Assembly: GCA_029224185.1 (NCBI GenBank)
Contig: CM055191.1
Coordinates: 8,763,036-8,827,035 of the forward strand
Direction: 5' to 3'
Source: Karalla daura
Taxonomy: Eukaryota; Chordata; Actinopteri; Chaetodontiformes; Leiognathidae
DNA: 64,000 bases
The notes under the pieces are model-generated. The model worked only from the letters and a program-made list of their open reading frames with translations, was not told the origin of the DNA and made no database searches. Of this stretch, positions 43,090 to 56,115 are shown piece by piece (position 1 is the first letter of the stretch; each line of letters begins with the position of its first letter). A program made the translations under genes and the position numbers.

Positions 43090-44892
43090 ATTTATCCGTC
43101 CTGGCCATCAGGGATCATGGAGACCAGGGTAAATGGCTGCACTTCCTCTTCCACGCAGTTACAGTCACAAAGATTATGGAACTTTGGGGTTGTAGTAGAA
43201 GCCTAGAATATCAATGGGATGACATTTTTTGTGGTGGGTTTTGCAAAGGATTCAGAAGTTTGTTTGCTTAGTTTGTAATGGAGAATTGGAGAACATTTTT
43301 TTAACCAAAAAATAAATAAACGATATGTATATTTTTTCTACTTTATGCTCAGCTCCAGACCTGGTGAGAATCCAGAGTGGGTGAGATTGTTATCAGTATG
43401 CGTAAACATGGATTTTGTAGTGCATAGGGTTGAGCCGAAGACGGAGCAAATCAGACCGTCTGGAAGTATCAAAATTTCACCTTATAATGTGAAAAATAAG
43501 TTGTCAAAACAGTTTTAACTAGTTTATCAAAATATCAGGCTGAAGTTAAGTGGCCGGTGACCTCGGCCCAGCTTTGTCCAATGCAAACTATTCTCCACTT
43601 CATGGCACTTTAATGAGTTAAATATAGTTGATTTAATCCATACAAAAAGCTCAGGGCTAATGCTACTTGTTGTACTTGTTACTCTCTGAGCTGCTGTGGA
43701 AACCGAGCAGATGTAAAGGGCATTAAGGGCTCGTCTGCAGACCCGAAAGGGCGTTTTAAGGTAGCGGAAACAGAAAGGTTCCTGGGAGATTACGCACAAC
43801 TATAAATATCATCTACACCACAAATCCGACACACCAGATCACACTGATGTGTGTGTGTGAGGGTGAAGAGTGCCTTGCATTTAATGGATGAAACCGAGTG
43901 GACTTAATGTCCGCAGAGGTCTCCACCACAAAGCAGATTTCCCAGGAAATCTCACTCGTTACGTGACATTTTCCTCCTAGGGAAAGTTTTACTTTTTGGG
44001 AGGATTTCATAAAAAATAATAACAAGAATAATAAAAAAAAAACTCGATTGAGTTGTTTTTTGTTTGTTTTACGATATCCGTGAGACTAGAAAGACCTCAT
44101 ATGACTGTCGACTTATACTCAACGAGACGAAAGAGTCGGAGGTTAATCTCTTTGTTTACGAAACACAAAACTCCGCCGTCTGATGACGGACTGGTTCATA
44201 AATATGGATGGAGGAGACGACAATCGGACACAAAACAAACAAGAGGCTTTTCTATATTGGGTTTTAACCAGTTTTAATTAACCCTGATTACAGCTTAATT
44301 ACAAGTTTGGAAAAAGAAAAAAAAAAAAACACGAAAGAAGTGGAGAAATTCAATGTTACATCATGGTATTAACGCTCATCTCTGTCTCTGAGAGTTACGC
44401 AACCGCTCAGGGGAGACGAGGCCAAAGAAGAGAGACTGAAAGAGGAAGGAGATAGACCTTTACACAGTCAAACGATACACATTTTGTCTTTTTAAAATGG
44501 TACACCCCCCCTCCCCAAAAATATACAAGAGCAAAGAGAGAGAGAGAGAGAAAAAAAGTAACATTATAAAATAAAAATTACAATACATGACAAAAAAAAC
44601 AAAAAAAAACAACAAAAGATAAAATCACTCCCCCTCGGCCTCTAAATAAAATCCTCTGCCGCCGCCCTTCCCTCTCAGCCCCCAATGTTATTCTCTGTCA
44701 GCATCGAAATAATATTACACAATTTTTTTTTTGTTATATTACATTTGTAAAAACTAAAAATGAAGAGAAAGAAGGTCTCTGGTTTTGAGGGGCGGCCTTG
44801 AAAGTTTGAAACAGGGAATGAGTCTTGTGGGGGAGGGAGGTTCACGTCATCCAAAGTCGATGTACACGACATACAAAGCTAACAGAGCCATG

Positions 44893-44893
<1 letters not shown>

Positions 44894-44924
<31 letters not shown>
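44894..44924. repeat. (AAT)n microsatellite
   Basis: About 10 perfect trinucleotide units. Confidence 0.95.
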
Positions 44925-45135
44925 CCAGGTGGAGAGGTAAATAACCCGATGAAAACAATAAGAACAACAACAATAATCAATAGCAATATCAACATCAGAA
45001 AAATAAACTGAAAAACCTTTATTCTTATGATAGAGAAACGTGATCTAGCCAAGACGGCCCAGGTCAAACCGTCCCATCGGCCTGTCCACTGAGGCAGGTC
45101 ACGCTGCGGTTATAGCGGAGCGAGGGGAGAGGTTC

Positions 45136-45166
<31 letters not shown>

Positions 45167-45356
45167 GGGAGGGGGAGAGAGAGAGAGAGAGAGGGAGAGG
45201 GGGGAAAAGAGTAGAACAGAGCAGGTGAGACTGAGATATGACCAACAATCCCGATTCAGAAAACCTGAGACGCTGCGTAAAAAAAAGTCACTTCAGTTCA
45301 TCTTTTACCTCACTGGATTTTCTAAGTTATGTTTGTTTGTTTCTCTTTTCTTAATC

Positions 45357-45480
45357 AGGTGACTGTCGTCTCAGAGCAAGAAGGTCCCAGGTTCAAGTCC
45401 CGGTCCTACGAACCTCTAAACTGTGAATGGTGAGTGTGTACATATGTCATAGGTCTTCACCCTATCAGGCCCGGACAGAG
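45357..45480 (+). repeat. Interspersed repeat copy (head)
   Basis: Contains actgtcgtctcagagcaaga, aggtcccaggttcaagtccc and gtgaatggtgagtgtg. Confidence 0.65.
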
Positions 45481-46754
45481 TTCTCAATCAAACCAGGTGG
45501 AACGAGAACACCATGATTGGCTGTAAATGAAGGGGCGTGGCCAGGTGGCAATGATTGACACATTTCTTTATGTGTATATCTGTCTACGTAAATACACACA
45601 CTTTACACAGCGTCCCAACCTGTGCTTAATCAGGTTTGTGAAAAGTAAGGCAGCGGTCAGTTCAAAAAACAGACAGGACCTGGTGGGGGTGTGTGTGTGT
45701 GTGTGAGCGAGCATGTGTGTGTGTGTGTGTTGCAACTCGCTCCAGTCCAGACCACAGGGGTCTGATGAGGAAATTCAATCAGCCCGGCCACACAGAGCGG
45801 CCGGAGGCCATGTCTCTCTCGCTCCCTCTCACCCACTATAGATCGGTCTCCTGGTTGGCCGGGGACGGCTCCCATCCACCAATCACACGGCCGGGACGAC
45901 CCGGCCGCAGTCAGGAGCCCGCCTCCTGGATGATGTCAGGTGTGTGTGCGTGTGTGCGTGTGTGTCGTGCATAGCTTGAGGGGTCTTTCGAGAAAAGGGA
46001 CTCACGTGTTCCCACGTATCTTACAGTAACCCCCCCCCCCCTCCCCTCCCCTGACCTCTGACCCCTGGCCTGATACACAGCTGCTGTGAACTTTGGAGCA
46101 TGACGCTAACAGGCAGAAATGACAGGATTACTACTCCAGCACACACACACCCACACACACACCTCACCCTCGCTCTGACACACACACACACACACATGCG
46201 GTCACAGAGCCTGGGGAGGTGGCCCGGGGCCAGCAGGAGACCCCGCTGCTGCAGAAGAACAGCCGAGCCAATCACACGTCTGAATCATGAGCCGTCTGCT
46301 CCGCTCCTGCCTATTCCTCTCTCTCTCTCTGTGTTTTGTTTTTTTAAACCTTTCTTGATGTTTTTTTATTCAGTTTTTCTCAATTTTGCCGACTTTGGGC
46401 TGTGCTGCTGCTGTTTTCCCCTTTTGTCTGTCTATGAAACAAATGTACAAGAGCAACGTCCCAGGCTCCTAGAGGGGGAGGGGGAGGGGTGAGGGGGTGT
46501 TGGATGGGGGAGTGTTGGCGTGACACAATTTCTTTTTTTTGCCACTTGAAATAATCCACTTTACAAAACAAAATCCTGAATCAATCATATCGTTAAAACG
46601 CGTCTTCCTTTAAAATCTCACTTTTTTTTTCAATAATTTCATTTAGAATATATAAAGATATAGTCTGTACGTGTGTTATTAGAGCTCAGTTTGCACTTTT
46701 ATACATGCTATAAAAACAAGGCATAGAGAGGCAGTGAGTGTGTGTGTGTGTTAC

Positions 46755-46790
<36 letters not shown>

Positions 46791-46898
46791 CTAGGATGTT
46801 CCCTGCTCTCTCCAGCTCTCACACTCCTGTCGTTTACAGGCCTGGCAGAGTGACATGCTCAGGACCTGAGGAAAGAGAGAGAGAGAGCGCAGCCAAAG

Positions 46899-46932
<34 letters not shown>

Positions 46933-47703
46933 TGCTGGTTTAGGTTAACACTATCTATGATTGTTAGAGGAGCTTCAGCTGGTGAACTAGGAGTCTGTGC
47001 TGCTGGGACTGGAGAGAAAACCTATCTTCAGTACACGAGGAGCCTTGAGGAGGCAAGTTAACAAGTTGGTGTCTTTTTGGGAGGGGGGGGGGCGGGGGGT
47101 AGGACCCCCAAGGACCACCAGCCTTCTCATTTTTTTCTCCCCCCTCCCCTCCCCTCCCCGCCCCGACTCACATCTCCCTGGGGGTGTTTTACATGATTTC
47201 TGTGAGTGGAGTCCACAGGTGTGCCTCGACAGAGAGCAGGAGGAAGAGTATATAAAAAGTCAAAAAGCTCTGAGAGTGAACAGTGTGTCACAGTCTCTGA
47301 GGGTGTGTGTGTGTGTGTGAGTGTAAGCGATGCGTCCGATTTGAGTCCCCTTCACTTTTTTTTGTCTTTTTTATTGTATACGCATGTGTGTGTGTGTGTG
47401 TGTGCACGATTCCATTAAACATACAGCAATAGGCTTCCCTGAGCGGAGTGGGCCGGGTTTAAGAGTCAACATCCCCACTCTTCAAATTCGGAGACAGTTT
47501 AACACCCCCCCCCTCCCTCTTTCCCTCCCTCCCCACCTCTGAATGAGTATCTGCTCAACTTTACAAGGGCTTCATGAGCACATTTATAGGGGTGTGTGTA
47601 TGTGTGTGTGTGTGTGTGTGTGGGGAGGGGGGGTGGCTGTGGGTTTCAGATACAGGCACTTATCAGGTCCCGTCAGCTTGTAGGGAAAAGGTAGTAGAAC
47701 AGA

Positions 47704-47728
47704 GGGGGGGGGGGGGGGGGGGGGGGGG
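47704..47728. repeat. Poly-G run in the probable ERF 3' UTR
   Basis: 25 consecutive G on the plus strand (C in the transcript). Confidence 0.95.
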
Positions 47729-47936
47729 TGCAGGTCATCACCTTCTATGTGCTGCTGGGCTGTGTGTGTGTGTGTGTGTCCTGAGGAAGGTGCCGACTGG
47801 CTGCTGATTCTACCTGTGAGTGGGTGGGAGGCTCCCTCTGGTTTGTCCTGGTGGTTGTGTCCCAGAAGGAACCCTGACACCCCCCCCCCCCCAGAACAAG
47901 AGCCGGGCTGTCTCTGAGGTGTTGGTTCAGTGTGTG

Positions 47937-47977
<41 letters not shown>

Positions 47978-48051
47978 GCTGGGCTGTGCTCTCAGTCTGC
48001 CAGTGTGGACAGAGGAGCCATTCAGGGCTCCTGCAGCAGCTCCTGGTCCAG

Positions 48052-48723
48052 TCAGCAGTCTTTGTTCTCCAGGGACAGCTGAGCGGTGGCGCGGTGCAGC
48101 GAGCCCTCGTAGACCAGCGGGGGGGGGCTGTCCCCGTCCCCGCTGCCCGTCCCGTCCTCCTCCGTCTCCATGCGGCCGTTGCTCTGCCGCTCCCGCTCCC
48201 TCTCCCGCTCCTCCTCCTCCTCCGGGCGCACCTTCTTGTCATCGGACTCCTCCTGGGACGCCTCCATCCTCTGGTCCTCGCTCCAGCGTCTCTTGAAGCG
48301 CAGCTTCAGCGGGATGCACTTGGTCTGGGGGGCGGGGCCCGTCTGCGGGGGCGGGGTGGCGCCGTCGCCCGCTTCCACCGGCTCGGTCTTGAGGGGGGCG
48401 GGCGGGAGCCCCCCGCCGCGCTGCGAGCTGAAGAAGGGCAGGAGGCCCGGAGGGGGCGGAGCCGGCGCTTTGAACACGTCCTCGTCCAGGTCCTCGTCAG
48501 GGTGCGGCTGGTGCTGGGGGGCGGAGCCATTGGAGAGGCGCTGGTGGTGCTGGTGGTGGTGGTGGTGGTGCTGCTGGTGCTGGTGATGGTGGTGGTGGTG
48601 GTTGGGGGCTCTGGAGTGGCGGGAGAAGAGCTCAAAGTCCTCGTCTCGCTCGTCAGGGTCCTCGTCGCTGATGTCGGTCACCTCCACCTCCTCCTCCGAC
48701 TCGATGTCAGAGATGGGCTCCAC
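48052..48723 (-). CDS. erf: ERF last coding exon: acidic, His-rich and C-terminal repression region
   Basis: 223 codons plus stop, starting [20 protein letters not shown]. A poly-His/Gln tract follows ([20 protein letters not shown]), then [40 protein letters not shown] and the conserved end [12 protein letters not shown]. The [16 protein letters not shown] block matches mammalian [16 protein letters not shown]. The mammalian LTPRRVSS stretch near the C-terminus, with its ERK-site threonine, is replaced here by a [14 protein letters not shown] sequence. Confidence 0.96.
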   Translation of the reverse strand: [223 protein letters not shown]

Positions 48724-51700
48724 CTGGACCCAGACAGAGGCACAAAATGATCAGTCCACTAGGAACTTGTTTCATCCATCTATTTAACCCTCCTAATGTG
48801 TCTTTTTTCATGTCTTAAGTTCTCTGAAAAAAATATAACATTCATAAGAATTTGAGTTGAACTTTATCATTAGCAGTTAACTAGCACTCAGTAAAAGTAC
48901 TAAGTTTTTCTTCTATATATTCTTGTTATTCATATTATATGATTATATATATTCAGTTTGCTTGTGTTTGCTTTGATTTCAGTGTTCACTGTACACATCA
49001 CTGTACACATGTTTGAAATGAAGACTGCATTAGATAATTTAACATTATATAATATACAATACAGATGACTTCTAAATCTGATTTCTGACCAGGAACAACA
49101 ACAACAACAACAACAGCATAGGTAGCCTAAGAGAACACAATAAGAAGGTTCATTCATTGTTTTCATTCATTGCCCACTGTTGACCCATTTGTCCCATACT
49201 ATTTACAAATTTAATCTACGTATCTATCTATCTTCCTTTTAAGGTGGTATTTGATATGATAAATAAGCAAAAACAAAAAGAACAGTGAGTAAACATGAGG
49301 ATAAGATCTGTGGATGCTGAGATGTTCTGTAGTTAGCGGCTCGGGCTCAGAGTGGTTAGCACTGCCGCCTCACAGCCACAGGGTCCTGGGTTGAATCCCT
49401 GTCGGACCGAGGGTTTTTCCTCCCACGATCCAAACAAAAATATCCATGTTCACGCTGATCGTGTGAATGGTGAGTGTGGATGTACAAGTGTTGTGTTGTT
49501 TCATTTCACCTTGTGGCGTTTTCCACGTCGAACACTGTGCCTATGTGCTGGGTTCAAGCACCGTTTCTCAGGTCAAATTCAAGCACTTTTCAAGCACCCT
49601 TCACAGGCACCATACAGCTGCGTTAAGTTACGTAATCGCATGAATACATAAATACTCAAGATGATTACTTCACTGCTTTAATCACGATGCCAGAGACGGC
49701 GCTACGCTACCTAAATTCTTTTATGTAAGAGGATGAAATCATATGGATGAAATAGTAAACTAATTTGGGGAAAAATGTGCTTTATCCAAATTTCAAAACA
49801 TGAAACAGAGAAGAAGAATTCAAGGATTTTTAGAGGATTTCATTCACCTGCTTGGACCCTGAGGTTGTTGTTCCTGCCTCTACACACAGTGTGCACTCAA
49901 ATGGTTCAGATTAGGTTACATAAGATATTTTGGCAACTGTCAAGTTTTAGGACATCAGGTTGTGGTGTGTCATCTTTTGTGTGCTAAATTATGTTTGCCA
50001 TGCAAGATCCAAAACATGCATGTTTGGAGAGGCTCTCTGCCATCTTATAAAGGCTTTATATTCCAGCCTATACAGGCTGTAGGGGTTTAAAGGGGACCTA
50101 CGATCTAGGACAGCCTCAAACAAACATCACAGCCTCATTCATGCGTACATTTTGGATATGGAGATGCAGATTTAAAAATGTGTGAATCTGCAAAATCGTT
50201 GGTGCAAACCTGCCTCGGTTAAAGCACAGTGAGTGGAGGCGCCTAAGCCTGACCCTGACTTGTAGTTCTAGTGAAACGTTATGCACAGATGTGGAGTGCG
50301 TGTGCCTGGTTTCTCCCCTGATTCTGGCCTCAGTAACAAACCTGGATGTGCATGCGCTCTGTTGTTCATTCATGTGAGTGGCAGGTGAGACGGCCAATCA
50401 GAATGTGTGTAGCTGCTAGATAAACATGGAACAGATCTGTGCAGGAACAGCATGTTTTATTTGTTCAGGGGAATTTGTTGTTAAGCTCTGTTGATGGAAT
50501 GTAAATTTTACCTGGTATTATTATATTATGCCTTAATATAATAACTTATATTATGCCTTATGAACTTATATTATCTATAATGTCATTTTGCAAAAATAAT
50601 GTCATTTTGCAAATCAAGTCCATGCACCATCATTTTATCATCATTCATATCAGCTGGATTTCTATTTGTATCTTTACTTCTTGTGAGGTTCCTTTCCAGA
50701 AGTATTACTCATTGTTTACACTATTTTATTATTTATTACATTTGCTCCTGTGACCGCACTGTAACTGCAGACTGGGATGACAATAAAAACTCTTTGAATC
50801 TTGACGAGACAACTCAGTCTCAGTCCTGGCTCTCACCTTGATCTTGGGCAGTCCGGCGCTGTTCAGGGACTGCGTGGAGGACGAGGCCGAGATGATGCCG
50901 GAGCCGCTGGCCGAGCTCAGGTCGCTGCCGAACGACAGCGAGGAGCCCAGGCCGGAGGTGGAGGACATGGAGCCGGAGCCGGAGCCGGAGGACATGGAGC
51001 TCTGGCGCGGCTTGCTCTGGCCCTGGCCGTCGCGCTGCTTGCGGCCCAGCGGCGGCGGCTGCAGCTTGAACTTGAAGGGCGACATGTGCGGAGGCTCCTC
51101 CCCCAGGTGCAGCGGGTGGTGCACGGGGTGGGAGTGCGGGTGGGGGTGGGCGGAGTGCGGCGGGTGCGGGTGGTGATGGGCCGGGTGCGCCAGGCTGGGG
51201 TGGTGGTGGCGCTCGCCGGCCCTCTCGCCGCCCCCGCCGGCCGTGGCGGCTCGCTCGCCCCTCTCCGCTCGCTCCCCGGCGAGCGCGGCCTTGTCGGCGG
51301 CGGGCCGGTGCGGCTGCGGGATGACGATGTTGGGGTACTGCAGGAAGGCCCGGGGGCTCAGGCCGTAGTTGTACACGGACTGCGTGTGCGCCTGCAGGTA
51401 GCGCTTCATGTCCTCCGGGTTGAAGGAGAAGTGGGAGCCCAGCATGGGGGACAGGGTGGGGGAGGGCGTGTAGGGCAGGTGGGACGTCGGGGTCATGGAG
51501 AGCGCCGGCGACAGGGGCGGGGCCAGGAGTCCCGCCCCCCCCGGGCCGGGGAGGGGGGAGACGGGGAAGGGGGAGAGCGGCTCGGGGTGGATGCGGTGTC
51601 CGGCCGGGCCTCGGGACCCCGGGTGCCCCCCGGGGTTCCCCGGACCGCCGTACATACGGAACAAGGTCTCATGGGACAGACGAGGATGTATGATGCTTCT

Positions 51701-52024
51701 GTATCCTCCCGGTCCCCCTCCTCCTCCTCCTCCGCCTCCTCCTCCTCCTCCGCTCACCCCTCGCTCCCCCCTGTCCTCCCCCGCCCCTGTGTTCCCCTCC
51801 TCGATCTCGGAGTTGACGGAGGTGCCGTCGCTGCAGTCACTGACCGAGCCGCGCGCCATCCGCCGCGCCACCGAGCTGAACATGCCGCCCGGGCTGCGCA
51901 GGTCCTCGTTGGGGGACAGCACCTCGGACGGAGTCGAGGGAGGGAAGCGGAAGTGGGTGCCGGCACCGGTGGGCACGGGAGGGGCGCTCTGAGGAACGCT
52001 GCTCCCTACAGAGAGGGGAAGAGA

Positions 52025-52071
<47 letters not shown>

Positions 52072-52584
52072 AGAGAGTGAGAGAGAGGGAATACTGAGAA
52101 ATGATAGATAATGTTCTCCAACGTAATCCTATGTAATCATGCCATCCTATTGTGGGATTAAGAGATATCTGAGTGCACACACACACACACACACACAAAC
52201 ACACACACGCACACACACACCAGGGTCTATCCAGGCTTACCAGTGGAACCCATGTCGATGAACGGGTAGTTGACCAACACCAGTTTATTGAAGTTGAACT
52301 TGTAGGTGAACCTCTTCCCTTTGGTCTTATGGAGGATTCTCTTGTTGTAGTAGTATCTGATGAGAGAGGATAAAGCCAGGCAAATAAATAAAAAATACCG
52401 ATAAAAGGAAGCCGGGCTGTTAAATAAACAACCACGTATTATCTGATACAATTATTGGAGTGCAACTCTTAATCCACACCTCGTTTTAAACATTATTTTT
52501 TTCCTCCGGAGTCATTAGGAGCGTGACAGATGTGGGTGCACGCTCAAGCACACACTTTAATAAGCGTGAGTCTTTCATGTCAAG

Positions 52585-52617
<33 letters not shown>

Positions 52618-53939
52618 ACTCCCCTCCACCTCCCCTCCACCTCCCCTCCCCTCTTCTAATGATAGATATTACAGAGTGTTGTATGACATTTGCACAAAGC
52701 AGAGCCAGTAAAGAAGGGAGTGGGCAGGGGGAAGAGAGGAAGAGGAAGAGGGGGGGGGGGGCGAAAGGGGAGCGGAGAGATGAGAGGCCGAGGACAAACT
52801 GCAGGGATGCTGTACGTGCAGATAAACAAACACCACGTTACAGCTCGGTGGTCCTCACTCATCCTCACGCACCTGAAACTGGGGTTTGTGCGTGCTTTCC
52901 AACCTTCCAACCTCGTGCCTTCCCATTTATATGCATACAGTCCGCTCTCATAGCATCGAACACATCGTTTTGTCCACCATATGAAGAACAATGCTGGTCA
53001 CTCTTCTCTGCATGGCCCTGCGAGATGGTGTACTTCATATATTTGTATGAAACCCTCACTAATCTACGGCTGGAAAAAGAGAATCAAGGTCAGGAATTAG
53101 GGGGGAAAATAAGTGTATTGTGGGGTATTTTAAGTTCAGATTTCGTAATTTAAGTGTCACACACGACACCACACTGCGTTATTCATTTTGCTAGATGGAC
53201 CCATCTCTTTATGTAACACCGAAGCAAAGCCACCAATAATTCACCCCATCTTTATCTGTTTATGTAATGGCCATTCTCTGTTTTTTTTTCTCTCCTCTCT
53301 CTCTCTCTTTCTCTCCCATGGCTCCTGCCTACAGTACAAGGCTCCATTTTTATTAACCTTTGTCCAGCTACAGCTCTTTATGTAACATCTCTCTCTCGCT
53401 CTCGCTCTCTCTCTCTCTCCGCTTTTCTTACTCAGATCCACATCCACTTTTATGTAACCTCTAGATCCCTGGCTGCCAAGCCTCACACACGCTGAGGGCC
53501 GAGACAGAGTGGAAGAAACAAAGAAGGAAGAGATAAAGAAAGAGGAGAGGAGAAAGGAGGGAGGCAGGGAGGGAGGGAGAGAGGGAGGGAGAGAGGGAGG
53601 GAGGGAGGGAGGGAGGGAGGGAGGGAGGGAGGGAAAAGAAACCTGTACGTTTGTCTGTGAGGGGCAGGGCGAGCTCGTGTACCACGCTCTCCCAAACACA
53701 AGGCCTATCTTTTCAACACTACCCATGGCAATTTTAAGATCAATTCAAGATTTTCTTTTTTTTTTTTCTTCCCCTGGTAACCAGACTGCACATTTGCCTG
53801 CGCGCCGACCTGCTTTTATAGCTCTGTGTCTGCTGGCACAAGTTAAGTGAAGTGTGCTGACGAAGATAGGGGGGCTTCAGGTAATGCACAGTTAATCAGA
53901 GCTCATTGACTATCATTAAACTGAGTGGTGGTTATCCAG

Positions 53940-53999
<60 letters not shown>

Positions 54000-56070
54000 C
54001 GGTGGAGGGGAGGTGTCGCCCTTCACCCCCTCTTATTATGCTTATTACACAGACTGCTTTGGGAACAGACTGTTGCTCTTTTTCAACCCTCCTCCTCCTC
54101 CTCCTCCTCCTCCTCTTATTCTCCCTTTATCCTTCTGATACCTCTCCCCTCTTTCTCTCATCAATCCACCTCCCCCCACTCCATCCAAACTCTCTCTCTC
54201 CCTCTCTCTCCCTGAGCTCTCTGCACTCGTCCCCAGAGGCAGAGAGAGGGAGAGGGAGAGACAGGACAGGCCCGCACTGTTGAAAACATTGTTTACGCCA
54301 GGCACAAAGCAGCATGTAATTTCTGCTCTAGGGGAGACACTCACAAGGGCTGGGAAGGAGAAGGAAGGGGTGGGGAGAGAGAGAGGGAGAGAGAGAGAGG
54401 GAGGGAGGGAGAGAGAGAGAGAGACGGGCAGGAAGTCAAGCAGAATTAAAAACCACAACAGGACTGTGATCGAATTATCTGATGATGGAAAAGTCAACAG
54501 GGCCGCGCTGGAGGCCCACGCATTCAACTAAAATATGGATCCCAAAAAGTGGGAGCAAAGACTTTTGTGCATCACTCCCGGTTTGGAGTCGATCTCAAGA
54601 CGTCGCAGCTCGAAACAAGTGGTCTCCGGCCTCTGTTCTGACAGATTCTGCTCTCCGTTACGGACCAAAATGTTGTATCAGGGCTCGTTCTGATTGCGAC
54701 CCGGTCAGCGCTCGACGCTCTAGCATCTCGAAGAACGGACGGACGGAAACAGCCGAGGACACCTGTCGCTAATCAAACAGCACAACATCCTCTGAGATGA
54801 CCGTGAAGCTGAAGCAACATGTCTCTTAATAACTGAAAACTATAACCTCCACCATGGTACGATCCGCTGCCGGCTCTGGCACATATACTTTGACAGATAC
54901 CTACTTCACAAACGTGTGCTCAGGCCAAAGTGGCTCATTCTCGGGTCTGTTATCTCAGGACACCTCACGTTAGAGCTGGAGCTCTTCCTCAAACCTAAAC
55001 AAAGGCCAGCTAATCCCACCTCTGTGAGCATCTCCTCCATGCCTGGGGAAAATACTGGGAAAAGTGTGGAGCGCTCCAGTGAAGAGAAATCCCGTTTGGA
55101 ACATTCCTCAGGTAAACGGGCTCATTGGGAACAGCTGATGGCGAGCAGTAGGCAGAAGGCGGGATGGATGTGGCCAGGTTGAAGATGGATGTTACTACCT
55201 TCCTAGAGTTCTCTGTGAACGCAGGATCACTTGCAGAGAAATGCGCTCAGACCTGTCAGAGCTTTTTGGGGATGGCGTTCCCGCTCTTATCTGGAAATCA
55301 TTTTCCAGGACCTCTCCAGGACCTTTCCACTTGCTACCCATCGACAGACCTAATACATCTTACTCAGGCTGTGGAGACGTGTCATTTTCTCCGCTGCGCC
55401 TTGTATTTTACGTCCACCCAGACTGCTTTTATGTTGATTCCTCTCTCTCACACCCTAACAAGTCTGATTTTACAGATGTGCGATCCATGGCTACAGACTG
55501 CAGGCTCACGTCTTCTACTACTACTACTACCTGGGAAACACTTTGTCCTACCTATAAACACAGGCATCACCTGCCTTCACCCTACGTACATAGCAGCGCT
55601 AAGGCATGATTAGTCACCATTACTCCAGGTTTTCCTGGAAGCCTGCAGCCCTGCTTTAGGGTGTGCCTGTTGAACTGGCAGCTGGGGGTGTAACTGCACG
55701 AATGTGGCCCCTGTCCACGAGCCAATGATATCAGTGTGCTGACACATCTGTCTGACCCTGGCTCGTGGCGGCCTGATAGTAGGAGAGCGGCCAGCTAAAG
55801 TGCCGTGTGCGGCTGGCTGCACACCAGCACCGAGAGCGCCGAGACTCGTAGTTGGAAACAGACGACAACTTCTGCGTAATCCCGGCCACGGCGACTGGAG
55901 CCGTGTGTTCGGAGCACATGGTCGGCCGTTCTTCCTCCCCGCACCCCCTCCTCCTCCTCCTCCTAGGCCGTCATACGAGTAGACAGTCTTTGAAGAGCAT
56001 TTGAACTCACTTCAAAAGAGAAGAAAGAGATTCTTTGAGTGCTTGTGTTTAGCTGCCCACCGCACTCGCC

Positions 56071-56115
<45 letters not shown>

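Larger units (their letters stand above)
45018..48051 (-). other. erf: Probable ERF 3' UTR and polyadenylation region
   Basis: Downstream of the stop the minus strand carries AATAAA at 47375-47370, 46370-46365 and 45023-45018; which is used cannot be told. The tract holds GT/CA microsatellites, a 25-nt G run on the plus strand (47704-47728) and an AT-rich unique block near 46.5-46.7 kb that looks UTR-like. The 3' end is therefore only bounded. Confidence 0.4.

Noticed and set aside
50801..52111. 436-residue plus-strand open frame opposite ERF
   Set aside because: Antisense shadow of the GC-rich ERF exon; Arg/Gly/Ala-rich with no domain.
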